Positions 1-13,163 of a DNA stretch of 64,000 nucleotides are shown here, piece by piece (positions within the stretch are counted from its first letter, which is position 1; each line of letters opens with the position of its first letter). Below the pieces are notes generated by a model. The model ran no database searches and was not told where the DNA came from. It saw only the letters and a program-made list of their open reading frames with translations. The stretch is from the NCBI RefSeq assembly GCF_024586455.1, contig NC_065921.1:78320720-78384719 (forward strand), written 5' to 3'. The translations under genes and the position numbers were made by a program. The stretch is from Bactrocera neohumeralis (lineage: Eukaryota; Arthropoda; Insecta; Diptera; Tephritidae).

Positions 1-194
1 TAAGCAGCAAGATTTTATTGATTTTTGAAAAATAATAGATAATAAGACTAAGTAACCAAGAAAATGGGCTGAAATCGATTATAGTTATACACCGAACAGC
101 AGAAAATGTGGGAGACACTATAAATATACATATGTATGTAAACGATCAACGTGTCAAGCTGAGAGGATGCTGCCATGCCCGTCTGACCTTGGCA

Positions 195-1660
195 TATTTG
201 CTGACTTCAAGGGGGTGTTTAACTATCTAAGCTGAGATCGAGTGGTGCAACGGCTGGAGTAGCTTGGCTGTCCGGAAATTACACTTTGGCGGAGTTAATT
301 TTGGAACAGTAGGGCCTCTCTGGTCGAGATGAATGCGAGCGTGGAGATTGGAGTGGTTCGTGGCTGCCTGCGGGGTTCCAGCTGTGGTCTTTATATTTAG
401 GACCTTATGATAGACTCTCTGCTTGGGCAGCTCGAGGCACTCTAAAAGTGTTGTGCGTATGAGGACGACTTGCTTCTTCTCTCGCGGTCGGTCCGAGCGG
501 GCGGCGGGACATTTCTTAGAGATTGTAAAAACTTGATGTTTTGGAGCGGGGGAAACACATCGGTGGAAGAAATGGTGACAATGCTGCTTAAGGGCAGATT
601 TTCGCCGATTCGTCCACCGATTATCCGGGTGAACGAAGTCAGCATCAGCTAAGTGACGCAAGTCAAACATGATCAGAGTAAAAGAATGTCTTTCGTTCAA
701 CACTTTCCGAATGTGAAGGTGCGACTGCAGGCAACCGTAGGCAAAGTAAGACGCATTTTGCAGAGATTGGGGTCTCGGACGTCGTGCTGTTCGCACCATA
801 TATCGTGACTTGTGTGAGGACTGTGCCACTTATGGAGCCGCTGTATGGTGGGAAGCAGCTACGACAGTCTTGGGGTGCCAAAAACTTCTTGTATGGTGCT
901 TGCCTGTTTGCTTGTATGTCGCACCGTCTCAAAGGATGCTATGCAGGTTATGTTAGATGCAATTCCTCAACCTGATTGTCATACAGCGTGCTGTTGCATT
1001 CAGGTTAAGAAAGGGCTTGAGTGTGTCATTGCTGCGGAATGACTGGATTCTTGATGATAATGTAGAGAGGGAGGGATATCTAGGGAGCAGGAAGCTTCTA
1101 GATGATAGCTTCAGGTGTAGGTGTCAAGACCGTTGGAACTATAGTCCAAAGGTCTAGTGACTTATGAGTACATTCGGGACGATGGATTTGTTGAGGGTAA
1201 CCCAGACTTCAGATTTTGTCTGAGTCTGGGTTTTCTGCTCACGGGGCATGGGCCTCTGAATGCATTTATGCATCGAAGGAAACTTTCTGATAGGTCGGGT
1301 TTTTTTTGTGGGACGGGGGTAGAGAACAGGGTGCATGTAATTATAGAACTGATGGACTTATGAATGTTTTGAGGTTAGTGAAGTGATCTCCACTAGTCGA
1401 AATGCCGAACAGTTAGGGTCGTTTGCGCTTGAATTGCTTAGGCGCGATGACGTTTATCTGAGAATTGGGTTTAGCTTCTTGAATGAATGGTGTGTGCGTG
1501 TAAGGTATGGCAGAAGTTTTAAATGGGCCTCGTATACTACCAAGGTAGTTAGTGTGTCCATTCCACATTGCCAATTGGTACTGAAAGTGCCCGGAATTTT
1601 CAGGGCTCTGATCAACGCATTGATTTGATCCGTTGTGCTTTTGGGCGCCGTGAGGCAAGG
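195..1660 (+). mobile_element. Decayed LINE (R1-like) reverse transcriptase fragment
   Basis: Read in shifting plus-strand frames, this stretch follows the order of an R1/I-type LINE ORF2. An 'ADFKG' palm motif lies near 200, then 'VVRGCLRGSSCG' near 330, the catalytic box near 455, a thumb segment with 'VTMLLKGRFSP' (570-605), 'ATYGAAVWW' (about 828-855), 'QRAVAFRLRKGL' (about 985-1020) and a C-terminal part with 'SLGFLLTGHGPLNAF' (1225-1268). The catalytic tetrad, normally YADD, reads YEDD. Several in-frame stops and frameshifts make it dead. The 5' part of the element (endonuclease, ORF1) is not in the window. It lies in what should be an upstream intron of cnn. R1-like clade assignment is by eye; that it is a LINE RT is much more certain. 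Confidence 0.85.
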
Positions 1661-1872
1661 CTGTCGTCAGCAGGTACCCACGTTAAACACACCGGACGTT
1701 ATCCGTCTACCCGTCTGTATATACGCGAACTAGTACCTCAGTTAAAGTTGAGACGTTCTTTTATCCCCTTCTTTAAAACGTCACTATTTATCACCACTTT
1801 TATTTACTCTTCAAAATAAGCGAACTCAAATTTTTAATTTAATTTTCTTTTCATGCTCTTCCGCCCACGCAG
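1661..1872. other. Intron end upstream of the first visible cnn exon, with a repeat remnant
   Basis: From about 1680 to 1770 the sequence ('ccgtctgtatatacgcgaactagt') resembles the head of the repeat at 10895-10960 ('ccgtctgtaaatacgcgatctagt'), so it is probably a remnant of that dispersed family. The intron closes with a pyrimidine-rich stretch and a CAG acceptor at 1870-1872. Confidence 0.5.
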
Positions 1873-4800
1873 AATCTCGTCAACAATGAACTTTGGCAAA
1901 AGAATCGTGAAATCGAACGTCTCACAAAGTTGGTCAATGCTAATACGACATCACCACTCTCACCAACAGCCGCCCGCAAGAATCTTGAGTCCCTCCAATT
2001 GCAGCAATCATTCACCGAAAGTGACTACGCCAAAGCGCTGGAGCACAACAAACTGCTGCAACGTAAAGTGGATGTGCTGAATCAGCGTTTGATCAGTGGA
2101 CGTAGCAATGAAGCGCTGATCGAAGAATTGCGCTTGGAAGCGCGTACAGCACGTGCCGAAGCCGACAATGCAGAAACCTGTCGAGTCGCATATGCAAAAG
2201 TTTTCGGTGCGCTATCGGATCGTCTCTACGAGTTGGCCGGTTTCCTCAATTCGCTTATGAAGCACAAGGAGGTGTTGAGCTTCCTGTCAACGGATCGACG
2301 ACGTGCCATGCGCACGGCTGTCGACTGCAGTCTCGATTTGTCGACGAGCATACGTGAGACGCTGACCACCGGCGATCAAAGCTTTGAAGGTTTAAGCAAT
2401 TTATCGCGCCTGCTATTGGACGACGATGAACATGACGTTGTTGGACTCACCAATAAGACATTCAATTCGCACGAACAATTGCGTGCGCGTCACTCCTTCG
2501 ATGTGCTGCGCTCGGAGAATAAGGCTTTGCGTAAGATATTGGATAGTCGCCGCAGTTGTGGCGGCACTGCGGACTATGCGAAGGATGCCAAAGACCGACG
2601 CTCATTGCCACCATTTTTGTTGGATAATCTGAGCGAATCGGAGGCCTGGTCCGAACCAGATCGTCAAGTATCGATGGCGCGCATCGGACTGGAGGAACAC
2701 GGCGCTGCAGCGGCAAATGTCTCAGTGAAGGACACGATCAGCAAGCAAGCGCCTGCAACAGCCGACACTGACAGCGAGAGCGAAAGTGATGCCTTGCAGC
2801 AGAGCCGCACAACAAAATTGCGCAATCAGGAGCGTATTGCGCAGCTGGAGAAGTTGATTGCACAGCGTGATGAGCGCATCTTAATGGTGCAGTTTCAATT
2901 GGTCGAGGCTGACAACAATCTGAAGAAGGAATCTCTACGTGCCATATCGCTGACGCAAGAAGTCGAACAGTTGCGTCAACGCAATGAAGAATTAATCACC
3001 GATCTAATCGCGATCGGCAGTGAGCCATCCAATACTAGCAACCCTACCATCAACAGCTCGGTTATACAGCGGCAGATTGATGAAAAAACGCGCGCCGTCG
3101 AACAATTGCAAGCGGAGCGTGATCGTATCGCGGTGGAGGCGCGACTCGCCGAAGTGCAAGTGGGCGCGCTGAAGGCCGACATTGAAGACATCAAGCAGAA
3201 GTATGAAATACAATTGAAGTTGGCCAGCGAAAAAGAGCGTCAGCGCTTGGATACGCTCAAGCATGAATTGGAGGAGCTCATGCAACAGCGCCTGAAGGAG
3301 CAGGAGCGCATACACAAGGACACATTGACGCGTGAATGGATTGCACGCACCACTTACGAAGAGTGCAAAGCGCAATTAACCGAACTGCAAACACAATACA
3401 TTGAGGCGCAACGCAACATCGACTACCTGACGGAAAACGAGCAAGAGCTCAAAGAATCGCTGATCACCAGCGAAATGGAAGTGCGCAGCCTGAAAAAGCA
3501 ATTGGACGAAAGCGTGCTGCAAGCATCCAAATTTATTACCGAACGCACAAAACTATACAATGAGAAGTTGCAAGTAGAGAAACGTTTAATGGACTTACAA
3601 CAACAGCTGAGCACAGCTGAAATACAACACACGACAACAGCACAGCGTGTCAAAGAGCTGGAAGCGCTGCAACAAACGCTGAACGAACAATTGGCGCAAG
3701 CGCAATTAGCCTTGGCAGCTAAACGCCTAAATGCCAGCGATGCATCTCAGTCGGGCTATGCCTCGGACGAAGTGCAGAAGTCAAGTACGAAACGCGAAAG
3801 CAATTCGTCACCCGATTTGGGTATACACAGCGATACGGGACGTGTGTCTAGCGTGGAATTGTCAAATCTGCAGCGCTCGCTGCTAAAGACTGTGCCTATG
3901 CCCAGCGGTGGTGAGAAGGTCACGCAGGAAGGTGTGTACTCATATATATTATTAACGTTTTGTGTTAAAAATGTATTTTGTAAGTTATCCCAAGAATATT
4001 GTGTATCACGTGCCAAAGTAGTTTTGAAAGTATGAAGTGTTTTCGGTAGGAAACGTCGGCGATCTTATAAAATTTATAAAAATAATCAGCGTATTGAGCT
4101 GAGTCGCTCAGTTTTTGAGAAATCAATGCAATATTTTGCAGTTGTCTTTTTCCCACCAAGAAGCTGCTCATTTGTCAGAACCGCCGATATCGGACCACTG
4201 TAACAAACTGAGCGATCCAAAGCAAGTCCTTGTATGGAACTTTTTTATTTGACAAGATATCTTCACGAAATTTGGCATAGTTTATTTTCTAAGGCAATGC
4301 TATAATATCCGAACAAATTGTTCAGATCGGGTCACTATAGCATATAGCTGCTATACAAACTGACCGTTCAAAATCAAGTTCTTGTATGGAAGAGTTTTTT
4401 ATTTGAAAAGATATCATCATGAAATTTGGCATGGATTGTTTTCCAAGGCAACGCTACAATATCCGAACAATTTGTACAGATCGGACCATTATAGCATATA
4501 GCTGCCATACAAAGTGGCTTATCCAAATCAAGTCCTTGTATGGTAAAGTTTTTTATTTGAGAAGTTATTTTCACGAAATTTGGCATAGTTTATTTTCCAA
4601 GGCAACGCTACAATCTCCGAACAATTTGTACAGATCGGACCACTATAGCATATAGCTGCTATACAAACTGACCGTTCAAAATCAAGTTCTTGTATGGAAA
4701 ACTTTTTTATTTGAGAAGTTATTTTCATGAAATTTAGCATCTATAATTTCCCAGCGCAACGGTACATTCTCCGAACAATTTGTACAAATCGGGCCACTAT

Positions 4801-5721
4801 ATCATATAGCTACCATACATATTGGCATATAGTTAAAACAAGTCCTTGTATGGAAAACTTCTTCATTTGAGAAGATTTTTTCCTGAAATTCGGCATAGAT
4901 TGTTCTCCAAGGCAACGCTACAATTTCCTATGAAAATTGTTTCGATCCGCCCATTATAACATATAACTGACTATTATAGCTTCCGTATTTTTCTTATATT
5001 TTTTCTCATTACTAATCACAATACCTTTTACAGATGTCAGATACAGCAAACAGGATAAGAGTAGCATGAATGCACTAGCGAGCAAGCGTCCACAACACAG
5101 CTCATCCTCTGATCTGGGTATTGAGAGCGATACGGGACGCACGTCCAGCATGGATATCAAAAATGGTACGACAATATTTAAAAATAATGTTTTTTTTTCT
5201 AATACTAAACGCTTTATTTACCATCCAAATATACAGAATCCCCAACCCGCACAGAGACGGATGACAGCAACACAGAGAATAAGATGAGTGTGGCGAACGT
5301 AAACACGAGTGCCACCGCCACCGCTGGCGCCAACGCAGGCACCCACCCCATACACGATTGCATTAAGGTAGAACAAGAAAATGCCGAATTGCGACGCAAA
5401 CTCGTACAAACGAAGCGCGCATTCGAAGAGACCTATAAGAAATTGCACATTGCAAATCAGCGTAAAGAAACCTTCCAGAAAGAGATTAAAGATCAAATAC
5501 TAAAAACGAAAAATGTACTAAAATATGCGCGCCTACATATGGCTAAAGTGCAGCAACCTAATGCACCACATCATCATGAAACCGAAGCACATGAGCAAGA
5601 AACACAACACAATCAACAACAGCAAAAACAACATCATCATCATCAACAACAACAACAACGTAATGTAACAAATGATGGTGGCGCCAGCACGTCCAAATCA
5701 AGTAGTGATGCACCGCATTAA
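1873..5721 (+). CDS. cnn: Centrosomin (3' part: three last coding exons)
   Basis: Cnn is the fly CDK5RAP2-family scaffold that assembles pericentriolar material around centrioles. Visible exons are 1873-3931, 5034-5165 and 5237-5721, each bounded by AG acceptors and GT donors in matching phases (0, 1, 1), giving about 891 codons. The N-terminal CM1 domain and start lie upstream of the window. Exon 1 opens with 'NELWQKNREIERLTK', followed by the family signature 'HKEVLSFLSTDRRRAMR' (about 2260-2315), then long coiled coil rich in E/Q/K (2800-3720). The last exon carries the C-terminal CM2-like segment 'LRRKLVQTKRAFEETYKKLH' and 'KEIKDQILKTKNVLKYAR' (5385-5535), then a His/Gln-rich tail. Reading through the donor at 3931 would give an alternative short end at 4035. 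Identification is firm. Confidence 0.95.
4066..4985. repeat. About 150-bp tandem repeat inside a cnn intron
   Basis: About five degenerate units can be aligned on 'cttgtatgga' (near 4232, 4380, 4535, 4690 and 4846). Each unit contains 'ttttttatttga', 'cacgaaatttggcatag', 'ccaaggcaacgctacaat', 'gatcggaccactatagcata' and 'tagctgccatacaaactg'. The same family recurs at 10.8-11.65 kb and, inverted, at 35.7-35.95 kb. It has no coding signal; the ORFs across it arise from repeat periodicity. Confidence 0.9.
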
Positions 5722-6420
5722 TGTGTTATTATTGTTTTTGGATGGTACATACATCCAAATACATGCACAATCACACTCACGCACACACAAACAGCGAGAT
5801 TACTAAATTTTAGCGCAAAGTGAATGTAACTAAATGCACATGCAGTCAATTAATTGCAATTGCACTCACTTCGCATTAACCACAGATACACACACACAGA
5901 CAAATATATTTACATGACATACCTATATGCTAATTTAGTCAAATATTAGTTTATTTAGCACATAAATGCTAGTTCTTAAGTTATTTTTTGTAGCGTTTAA
6001 GCACTTTACCCATACATACATACATGCTTACACATATATACTGTATAAGGAAGTTATTTTTGTTATTGTTTCATTTTTGCTATTCAACCTATGCACATTG
6101 TATGTATTTATAAAATTTGTTGTTTGTATGTAAAAATTGTGCTCGCGTCTAACTTTAAGTAATTTAGTTAATTAACTTCATATTTCCATTAGCATGACAT
6201 ACATACACTTACATAGACGTATATTTATTAATTAACAAAATGTCCTAAGTAAAATAATTTATATTTGTAATGTTATTTTAGTATAGTCAATGACTCATAT
6301 TTCATATTTTTGCTTAAATGTCTAAGTTTGGGAATTAATTTAAAGAAATCAGCATGTTGAATGAAATTTTATAAGAAAAATAATTTAATATAATAAAAAA
6401 AATCAACCTTGTTTTTGAAA
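5722..6420 (+). other. Probable cnn 3' UTR
   Basis: This stretch follows the cnn stop codon. It is AU-rich with CA/TACA microsatellites and several TTAATTAA-type tracts. An AATAAA-like signal ('ataataaaaaaaat') lies near 6390, after which composition becomes plain AT desert. The exact polyadenylation site cannot be read from sequence alone. Confidence 0.5.
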
Positions 6421-8984
6421 CAAAGTGGTTGTTGAGTAAATGAAGCCCAGTAGTGTTTATAAAAAAATCAAAACTTTAGTTTTATATTTAATAATTTTTT
6501 GAATAACTAACCTGAAAAAATAACTACAAAAATAATTTTTATTTATTCTTCAAATCTTTTATACACAACCATCATAAATAATTTTTTAAAATTTATTTTC
6601 ATGTTTTTTTATTAATAACTAACCTCAAAAAATAACTATAAAAAATATTTTTATTATTCTTTAAATGTTTCATATACAACCATCAACAAAACATTTAATT
6701 TTTTTTTAATTAGTTTAGAAAAAAAATTTCATTTAATAACTTTTCCACTTATGAACAACTAAAAACCCGAAAAGCAGCACGAGTCCTCGCAAAACTAGCT
6801 AGAAATCCTACCGAGTGCCATTTTCACCGTTAACTGAAAAATAACGCGCCATATTTTCAAATCACTTATTGAAATATAAATAATTTTTAAATAAAAAATA
6901 ATAATATTAATTCCCAAAAAAATAATTTTAATACACAAATATATGAACACAAAAAATTAATAAAGCATATCCTAATTTCTAATGCCATTAATTTAGTTTA
7001 TTAATTAGCATGTATAGTGGCTATGCCGTTTTTACTTCGCATATGCATATAGTAATAATTTAAATATGTTAGTGTTTAAAACTAATATTTGAAGTATGTT
7101 AATAATCCCTGCTAAAAGACTTAAATACTAGTAAATAAAAAATATTTGTTTTAATGGAAAAACTTGATTTGAAGCAAATTTTATTAGACAATTTCATTGA
7201 ATTTTATTTTTGTTTTTAATTTTTATTATTGTTATTATTATTATTATAATATTTGAAATATTTATAATTATTTTTTAAACCTTTTTTTTAATTCTTATTT
7301 TTTATTTTATTTTAATTATTTAAATTTTTTTTAGTTTTTTTTTTGTTAATAATTTTTTTTATTTTTATTTTAATATTTGTTATAATTTTTTTATGTTTTT
7401 TCTTTATTATTATTTTAATTTTTTTTTAGTTTTTTTATTACAATTTTTTTTTGTTTTATTTTTTATTTTATTGTTTCATTTTTATTTTATTTTTCAATTT
7501 TGATCTTTTTATTGATCCTAAAATGATTATATCACATTTTTTCACTAAATTATTTTATTATTTTGTTTTAATATTACAAAAATATATTTTTTATGCATTT
7601 TATTTTTTATTTACTTATTTTTCTTCTATTTTTTATCTTCTGAAAAATTATTCTTTACTTTTAGTTTTATTTTTTGACAAGAAAAATACTTATTTATCTA
7701 CATAGTTTTCTAAATTATGCATTTTATTTAATATATTGCTAGCCCATTTTATTGAAAGCTTTATCATTTATTTTTATATCATAGTTATTACTTTTTATTT
7801 ATTGTTTTTATTTTTGTTAATTATTTTTATTTGTTTATTTTTTATTTTATATTTTCAAAGGTGTTTGATTTTTTATTGATTCTTTAATTATTATAGAATT
7901 GTTTTTTAACTTATTTTTTTTTTTAAAGCATTTTACATTTAATTTATTTATTTTTCTTCTATTAAGCATAGAGTTTTTTTTGTTTTTTTTTTTTATGTTA
8001 AACTACGTTTTTGCCAAAATGTTACAACTAAGCGATAAGGAAAAAATTTAAAAGGTCATAAAAAAACTGACACATACGAACGCCAAACCCTTTGAGGGTT
8101 TTACTATACTGTCATAGTACCATCACCCTGACTTGGAATTTCTCACCCCCTAGACAATAATCCCAAAAATGTTCCACAGTTTTATTATCATTGTATGTTT
8201 TTTAAAGAAAATATTACTTCTCTATTTATTCTAAATTGTATGTTTTAATTTTTAAATGTCTTTTACATTTATTTGGTACCTTAACATTTATTTTGACTTT
8301 ATTTATATTTATTTTTTCATTATTAATTTTTATTTTTTTTCTTTTAAATTTTTTTTATTTTTTTTTTTCTTTTAAATTTTTTTAAATTTATTCTTACTAT
8401 TTTTAATGTTTTTATCTCTATTATTTTTTTCTGCAAAAATTTCAATTCTATTATATTAATAAAAAAAAATTTATTTTTTACTCGATTATTTTTTTTTCTA
8501 CACCAGTCACGATCTCTTTTGCATCAATTTATGTATAAACCTGTTAAAAACATGTTCCTTCACTTCATTAACAGCTCTGCAGATAGCAATTAACATTACA
8601 TTAAAAGTATGCAAATACAGCACTTAAATAAAAAATAATAATATTTGAGAAATTAAAAAATAAAAGAAAATACCTGAAACGAATAAAACTTAACAGTGAA
8701 AGCGTTATAACACTGTTTAATATTTTTTTTTTAGAAAAACGACAACAATTTTAGTTCAAAAGAATTTGTATTGAGAAATAAATAATTAAAATATGAATAT
8801 TAAAGAGCATATATAATTTACCAAGTGCACTAAACACGCCGCATAATATTGGTAAATCCGCCATTTTGAATTCCGCGTAATCCATAGTGATATATGTATA
8901 TAGCTTTTTTTCTTAAATTAAGTCAATTAAACTATCAAAAAGCGTGACAAATTGGAATAACAGCAAAAGAAAACTTTCACATTC
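6421..8984. other. AT desert, no gene seen
   Basis: Very AT-rich intergenic DNA. From about 7190 to 8500 it is almost pure T/A on the plus strand with long T runs; the ORF at 7451-7705 there is only Phe/Leu/Tyr from T-rich codons. A short GC-richer island at 8040-8170 ('ccaaaccctttgagggtttt') looks like a transposon remnant but I cannot assign it. Confidence 0.7.
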
Positions 8985-9145
8985 TCAACAATGTTGCTGT
9001 ATATATGTTGCTGGGCACATATAGTATGTTTATTGTTGGCATAACATTGACATGTGTGCTTAACAGCAATGTTGCTGGATATATGTTGATGGACACATAT
9101 TTGTAACTGTTGACATTAGCTGCTTTGTTGCTAGACACGCATATG
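8985..9145. repeat. Short tandem duplication (about 77 bp)
   Basis: 'caatgttgctg' followed by 'atatatgttg' and 'ggcacatat' occurs at about 8989 and again at about 9066, with a weaker third unit near 9120 ('gttgctagacacgcatatg'). Confidence 0.7.
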
Positions 9146-10799
9146 TCTGCATGCTTTAATGATTGATGAAAAGAAAATGCACAAATTCCTGTAGGCTGAG
9201 TGCATATTTGTTGTTATATACATAAATGAAAGTTTTATATTATTAATATTTTGATTTTACATATCATCTGCATACATCTATCATCTGTAAAAAAAAATAA
9301 TGCATAATTTTATGTTAAAAATTTTTTTAATATAAATATAAACATTGATTGATAACTGCTTGTGCAATTCGTAATCAAAATATCAGTTAAAATCTACACA
9401 GAACTACAAAGTATGCGAATACTAATTAAAAAAAATATCTTAAAAAATTAAAAATATCTTTAAAATTAAAATCAAAAAATTAAAAAATATCTTCAAAATT
9501 GAAATCAAAAATCAGTTTTCTCACATGCTTCCGCCGCTTAGTAGAATTTTATTTTATTTCATTTTTTTATTATTTCTTTTAGTTAGCTATCGCAGAGGAT
9601 ATTGAGGACTTCATCTAAGCATCCTGGCTTTGAAACGATAAACGGCATGAAAGAGCGCTACAGCCAAAAAAATTATGCAAATTTTTTATTATGTATTAAT
9701 TTTTAAAAACATTTTTTTATTTATTAATTAATATTTATTTTTAAGAACTTATTTTTTGTTATTTAATAATTAATATTTATTTAATTTTTTAATTATTAAA
9801 TAATATTTATTATGCTTTCATAAATAATTTTTTTAAGTTTTTTTTTAGTTTTATTATTTTAATTTCACAATTTATTTATTTTTAATATTATATTAATTTC
9901 AATTGTTTAGACGTTAAGAAATATTATTTGAATCTTTTCAGTTTTTTTCTCTAAATTTGATGCAGTTTTTGTCTGCTTTTTGAACCTAACAGTCTGACAC
10001 AAAAGAGTTGTTACTAAAATCTCTATTTATATACAGCTCTAAAACGACACAAATTAATTTTATCAACTTAATAAAAATAGTAATAAATTAAAAAATTAAA
10101 AATTAAAAAAAAATTAAAATAAAAATTATAATTTACTAAAAACAAAATAATTTATTGGAAAAAAGTAATAATTTATTACAAAAACATAATGTTAATAAAA
10201 AATAATTTTAATAAAAATAAATATTACTAAAACATAATTTAAAAAAAATGTTATTAAAAAATAAATTTAATAAAAAAATAGTAAAAAATAATTATTTTAA
10301 TAAAAAAGTAATATTAAAAAATACAATTTTTTAATACACTATCTTCGAAAAATGTAAATGTTAAAAATATTAATGTAAATAAATAATGTAAATTGTTATT
10401 AGCTATTAGAGGCAAGTTAAAATATTTTTAGTAACAATTTTTTAAGAAAATTATTAAACAACTGTTAACAAAAATACTTATAAATCCACTTAAAGTAGTA
10501 TAAAACGATTTGGTTTCGAATGTTACACATAAAAATCCGTAAGCAATAAAACACAAACTCAGAGCGACATTAATACATTTGAATATTATATATAAACAAC
10601 AAATATAACGTTTTTATAGATTAAAATGATGTAGTTATTTATTAAAGAGAATAATGTATACACAATTTGTAACAAATGTATGTATGTAAATAACTCGTGT
10701 TTTTATATTCATAAAATGTAATTATTTAACGAAAAATAAAAAAGCGAATTTTAAGAAAATATTTTGATTTTTATATTGTGAAGAGGGTATATTAAGTTT
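9146..10799. other. AT desert, no gene seen
   Basis: Low-complexity A/T sequence. The stretch 10060-10350 is dominated by AATAAA/AAATTA runs. I see no ORF with coding character and no recognisable transposon. Confidence 0.7.
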
Positions 10800-11650
10800 G
10801 CCACGAAGTTTGTACCAACCTAGAAGGAAACGTCGTAGGTACTTATAGTACACTCATATATAGTTATTAATGATCAGCGTGACGAGCTAAGTCGATTTGG
10901 TCACGTCCGTCTGTAAATACGCGATCTAGTCAATCAGTTTGTGAGATATCAGCCTGAAATTTCGCACAAGTCATTTTCTCCACAAGAAGCTGCTTATTTG
11001 CCCGAACCGACGATATTGAACCCCTATAGCATATTGCTGCCATACAAACTGTTCGATCAAAATCAAGGTCTTGTATGGAAAACTTTTTTATTTGCTAAAA
11101 TATTTTCACGAAATTTGACATCGACTATTATTAAATGCAATGCAACAATCTCTGAGCATTTTGTTCAGATCGGACATCTATATCAAATAGCTGTCATACA
11201 AACTGATCGACCAAAACCCAGTTCGTGTATGAAAAACTTTTTTATTAGACAAGATACCTTCATGAAATTTGGCATAAATTATTGTGAAAGGTAGCTCAAC
11301 CATTTTCGAACTTATTGTTCGGAACGAACGACTATAGCATATAGCTGTCATACAAACTTATCGATTAAAAACTAGTCCCAGTATAGAAATTTTACATATT
11401 TGATAAGATATCTTCATGAAATTTTGTATAGATTATTATCTAATGTAGCGCTACAATTTCTGGCGATATTTTTCAGATCGGACCACTATATGATATAGCT
11501 GTCATAGAAACCGAACGATCAAAATCTAAAACTTTTGTTTTAGACAAGATACTCTCACGAAATTTGGCCTGGACTGTTGTGAAAGGCAATAAATTGTTCA
11601 GATCGGATGACTATAGCATATAGCTGTCATATATTTTTATACTTTTTATG
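10800..11650. repeat. Second array of the about 150-bp tandem repeat
   Basis: The head region has 'gtccgtctgtaaatacgcga' (10905-10924), followed by four or more degenerate units aligned on 'cttgtatggaaaac' (11067), 'cgtgtatgaaaaac' (11225) and 'cagtatagaaat' (11380). Shared blocks are 'cacgaaatttg', 'cagatcgga' and 'atagctgtcatacaaact'. This is the same family and orientation as the array in the cnn intron. Confidence 0.88.
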
Positions 11651-13131
11651 CTACAGGGGATGCATCACAAAAAAGCATAACATCAAAAGCAAAAACACTT
11701 GAGAAAGCATAGGCAAAGCTTTAGATACTCCGCATATCATTGTTTTGTTGTTCTTGTTATAGCATCAACATAAATTATTACCCAAAAAGTTTAAAAGCAC
11801 TTTATATTGTCACATTTTTGTACCTCTGGCCTCTATGTAGATCCAATTGCCTGCCGTTCATCCGACATTGCATACTTTTAGGCGGCCCAATAAAACACAG
11901 GCACTTAATTATTTGAAATAAAAATGGTTTATTGATATTTCTAGATTCCATGATGTGTTTCGACGTGTACGCAAAGCCAATGCGTTGTAAGTTCCATGTT
12001 TAAAAATTTAAAATTGTAAACATTATATATGGACTAATGTGCGAAAGCAACTGTTTTTTGTTTTTCAAAATAGCTTTGAGTTTTTTTTTTTTGGTTTTTG
12101 CGTGAATGTACAAAATTTTTTTACGTGAATATACAAAAATGGTGCATTATGTAATTGCATTCGTTAGTTTTTACGCTGTTAAAATTGGACGCGCCAATGC
12201 GTTATACAAATATTTGCAATATTTGGAAAATAATTGGCATGAGAGTGCAGACAGAGTGCTTAAAAACGAGTTCGTTATTTTTTTAGTGTTCTACTTCACA
12301 TCGTAAGCTAACTAAAATAGTATAAGCGCTTGTTGCTATATGTACCACTAAACGCCTAATTCGATTGTGCTAAGCTCTAGCTGTTCAGCATTTTGTTTTT
12401 TTTTTTGTATTTAATTTTAATTTTTTTTTTGTTATTGCATTTAATTCATTTTTTTTTTTGTTTTTGCATTTAATTCATTTTTTTTGTTTTTGCATTTAAT
12501 TATTATTTTTTTTGTTTTTGTATTTAATTATTATTTTTTATTTATTTAATTTTTTTATTATTTTTTTATGCTGTTGAACAATTGTGTAGATATGATTCGT
12601 ATTCCAAAAATAATTTTATTTTTTACAACTATTCGTTTAAAATGCCACATTTTTACTAATTAGTCATTATGTAATACCGCTTAAGGTACCACTTAAATTT
12701 GGCGGCTAGTAAAAGTTAAAATGACGGACTATTAAACTATTGCAAACTTCTATATGCGCTTTTATGTATGTATGTATATGTGGGTGAAGGGTTGCGAATT
12801 TTTTTCTTCAAAATTGTTTCTTCCAAATTTTTTTCATTCGAAACTAAATTTTCATTTTTTAAACACAAAAAATCATAAAATTGGAATTCACTTTTTTTCA
12901 AATCAGTATTTGGGATTAAAAATTTAATTCTTAATATTTAATCCGATTTTTGGTATTAAATATTTTTTTCAAACCGGTATTTCGAATTAATATTTTATTT
13001 TTAATTTTTTTAACCGATTTTTAATATAACAGTTTGAAAATTACTTTTAATTAAAATTTTCGACATTAAAAAATGAAAAAAAAACTAAAAAATTTATTTA
13101 AAAAAAAATAAATTAAAAAAAAAATAAAAAA

Positions 13132-13163
<32 letters not shown>

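Noticed and set aside
227..829. Minus-strand 200-codon ORF
   Set aside because: It is the antisense shadow of the decayed LINE reverse transcriptase, which reads on the plus strand.
4374..4740. Overlapping ORFs of about 70-78 codons on both strands
   Set aside because: They repeat with the 150-bp unit and have no independent coding signal.
7451..7705. 84-codon ORF rich in Phe/Leu
   Set aside because: Artefact of T-rich low-complexity sequence.
12138..12306. 53-codon ORF beginning at ATG 12138
   Set aside because: Short, hydrophobic, in AT-rich DNA, with no recognisable motif.
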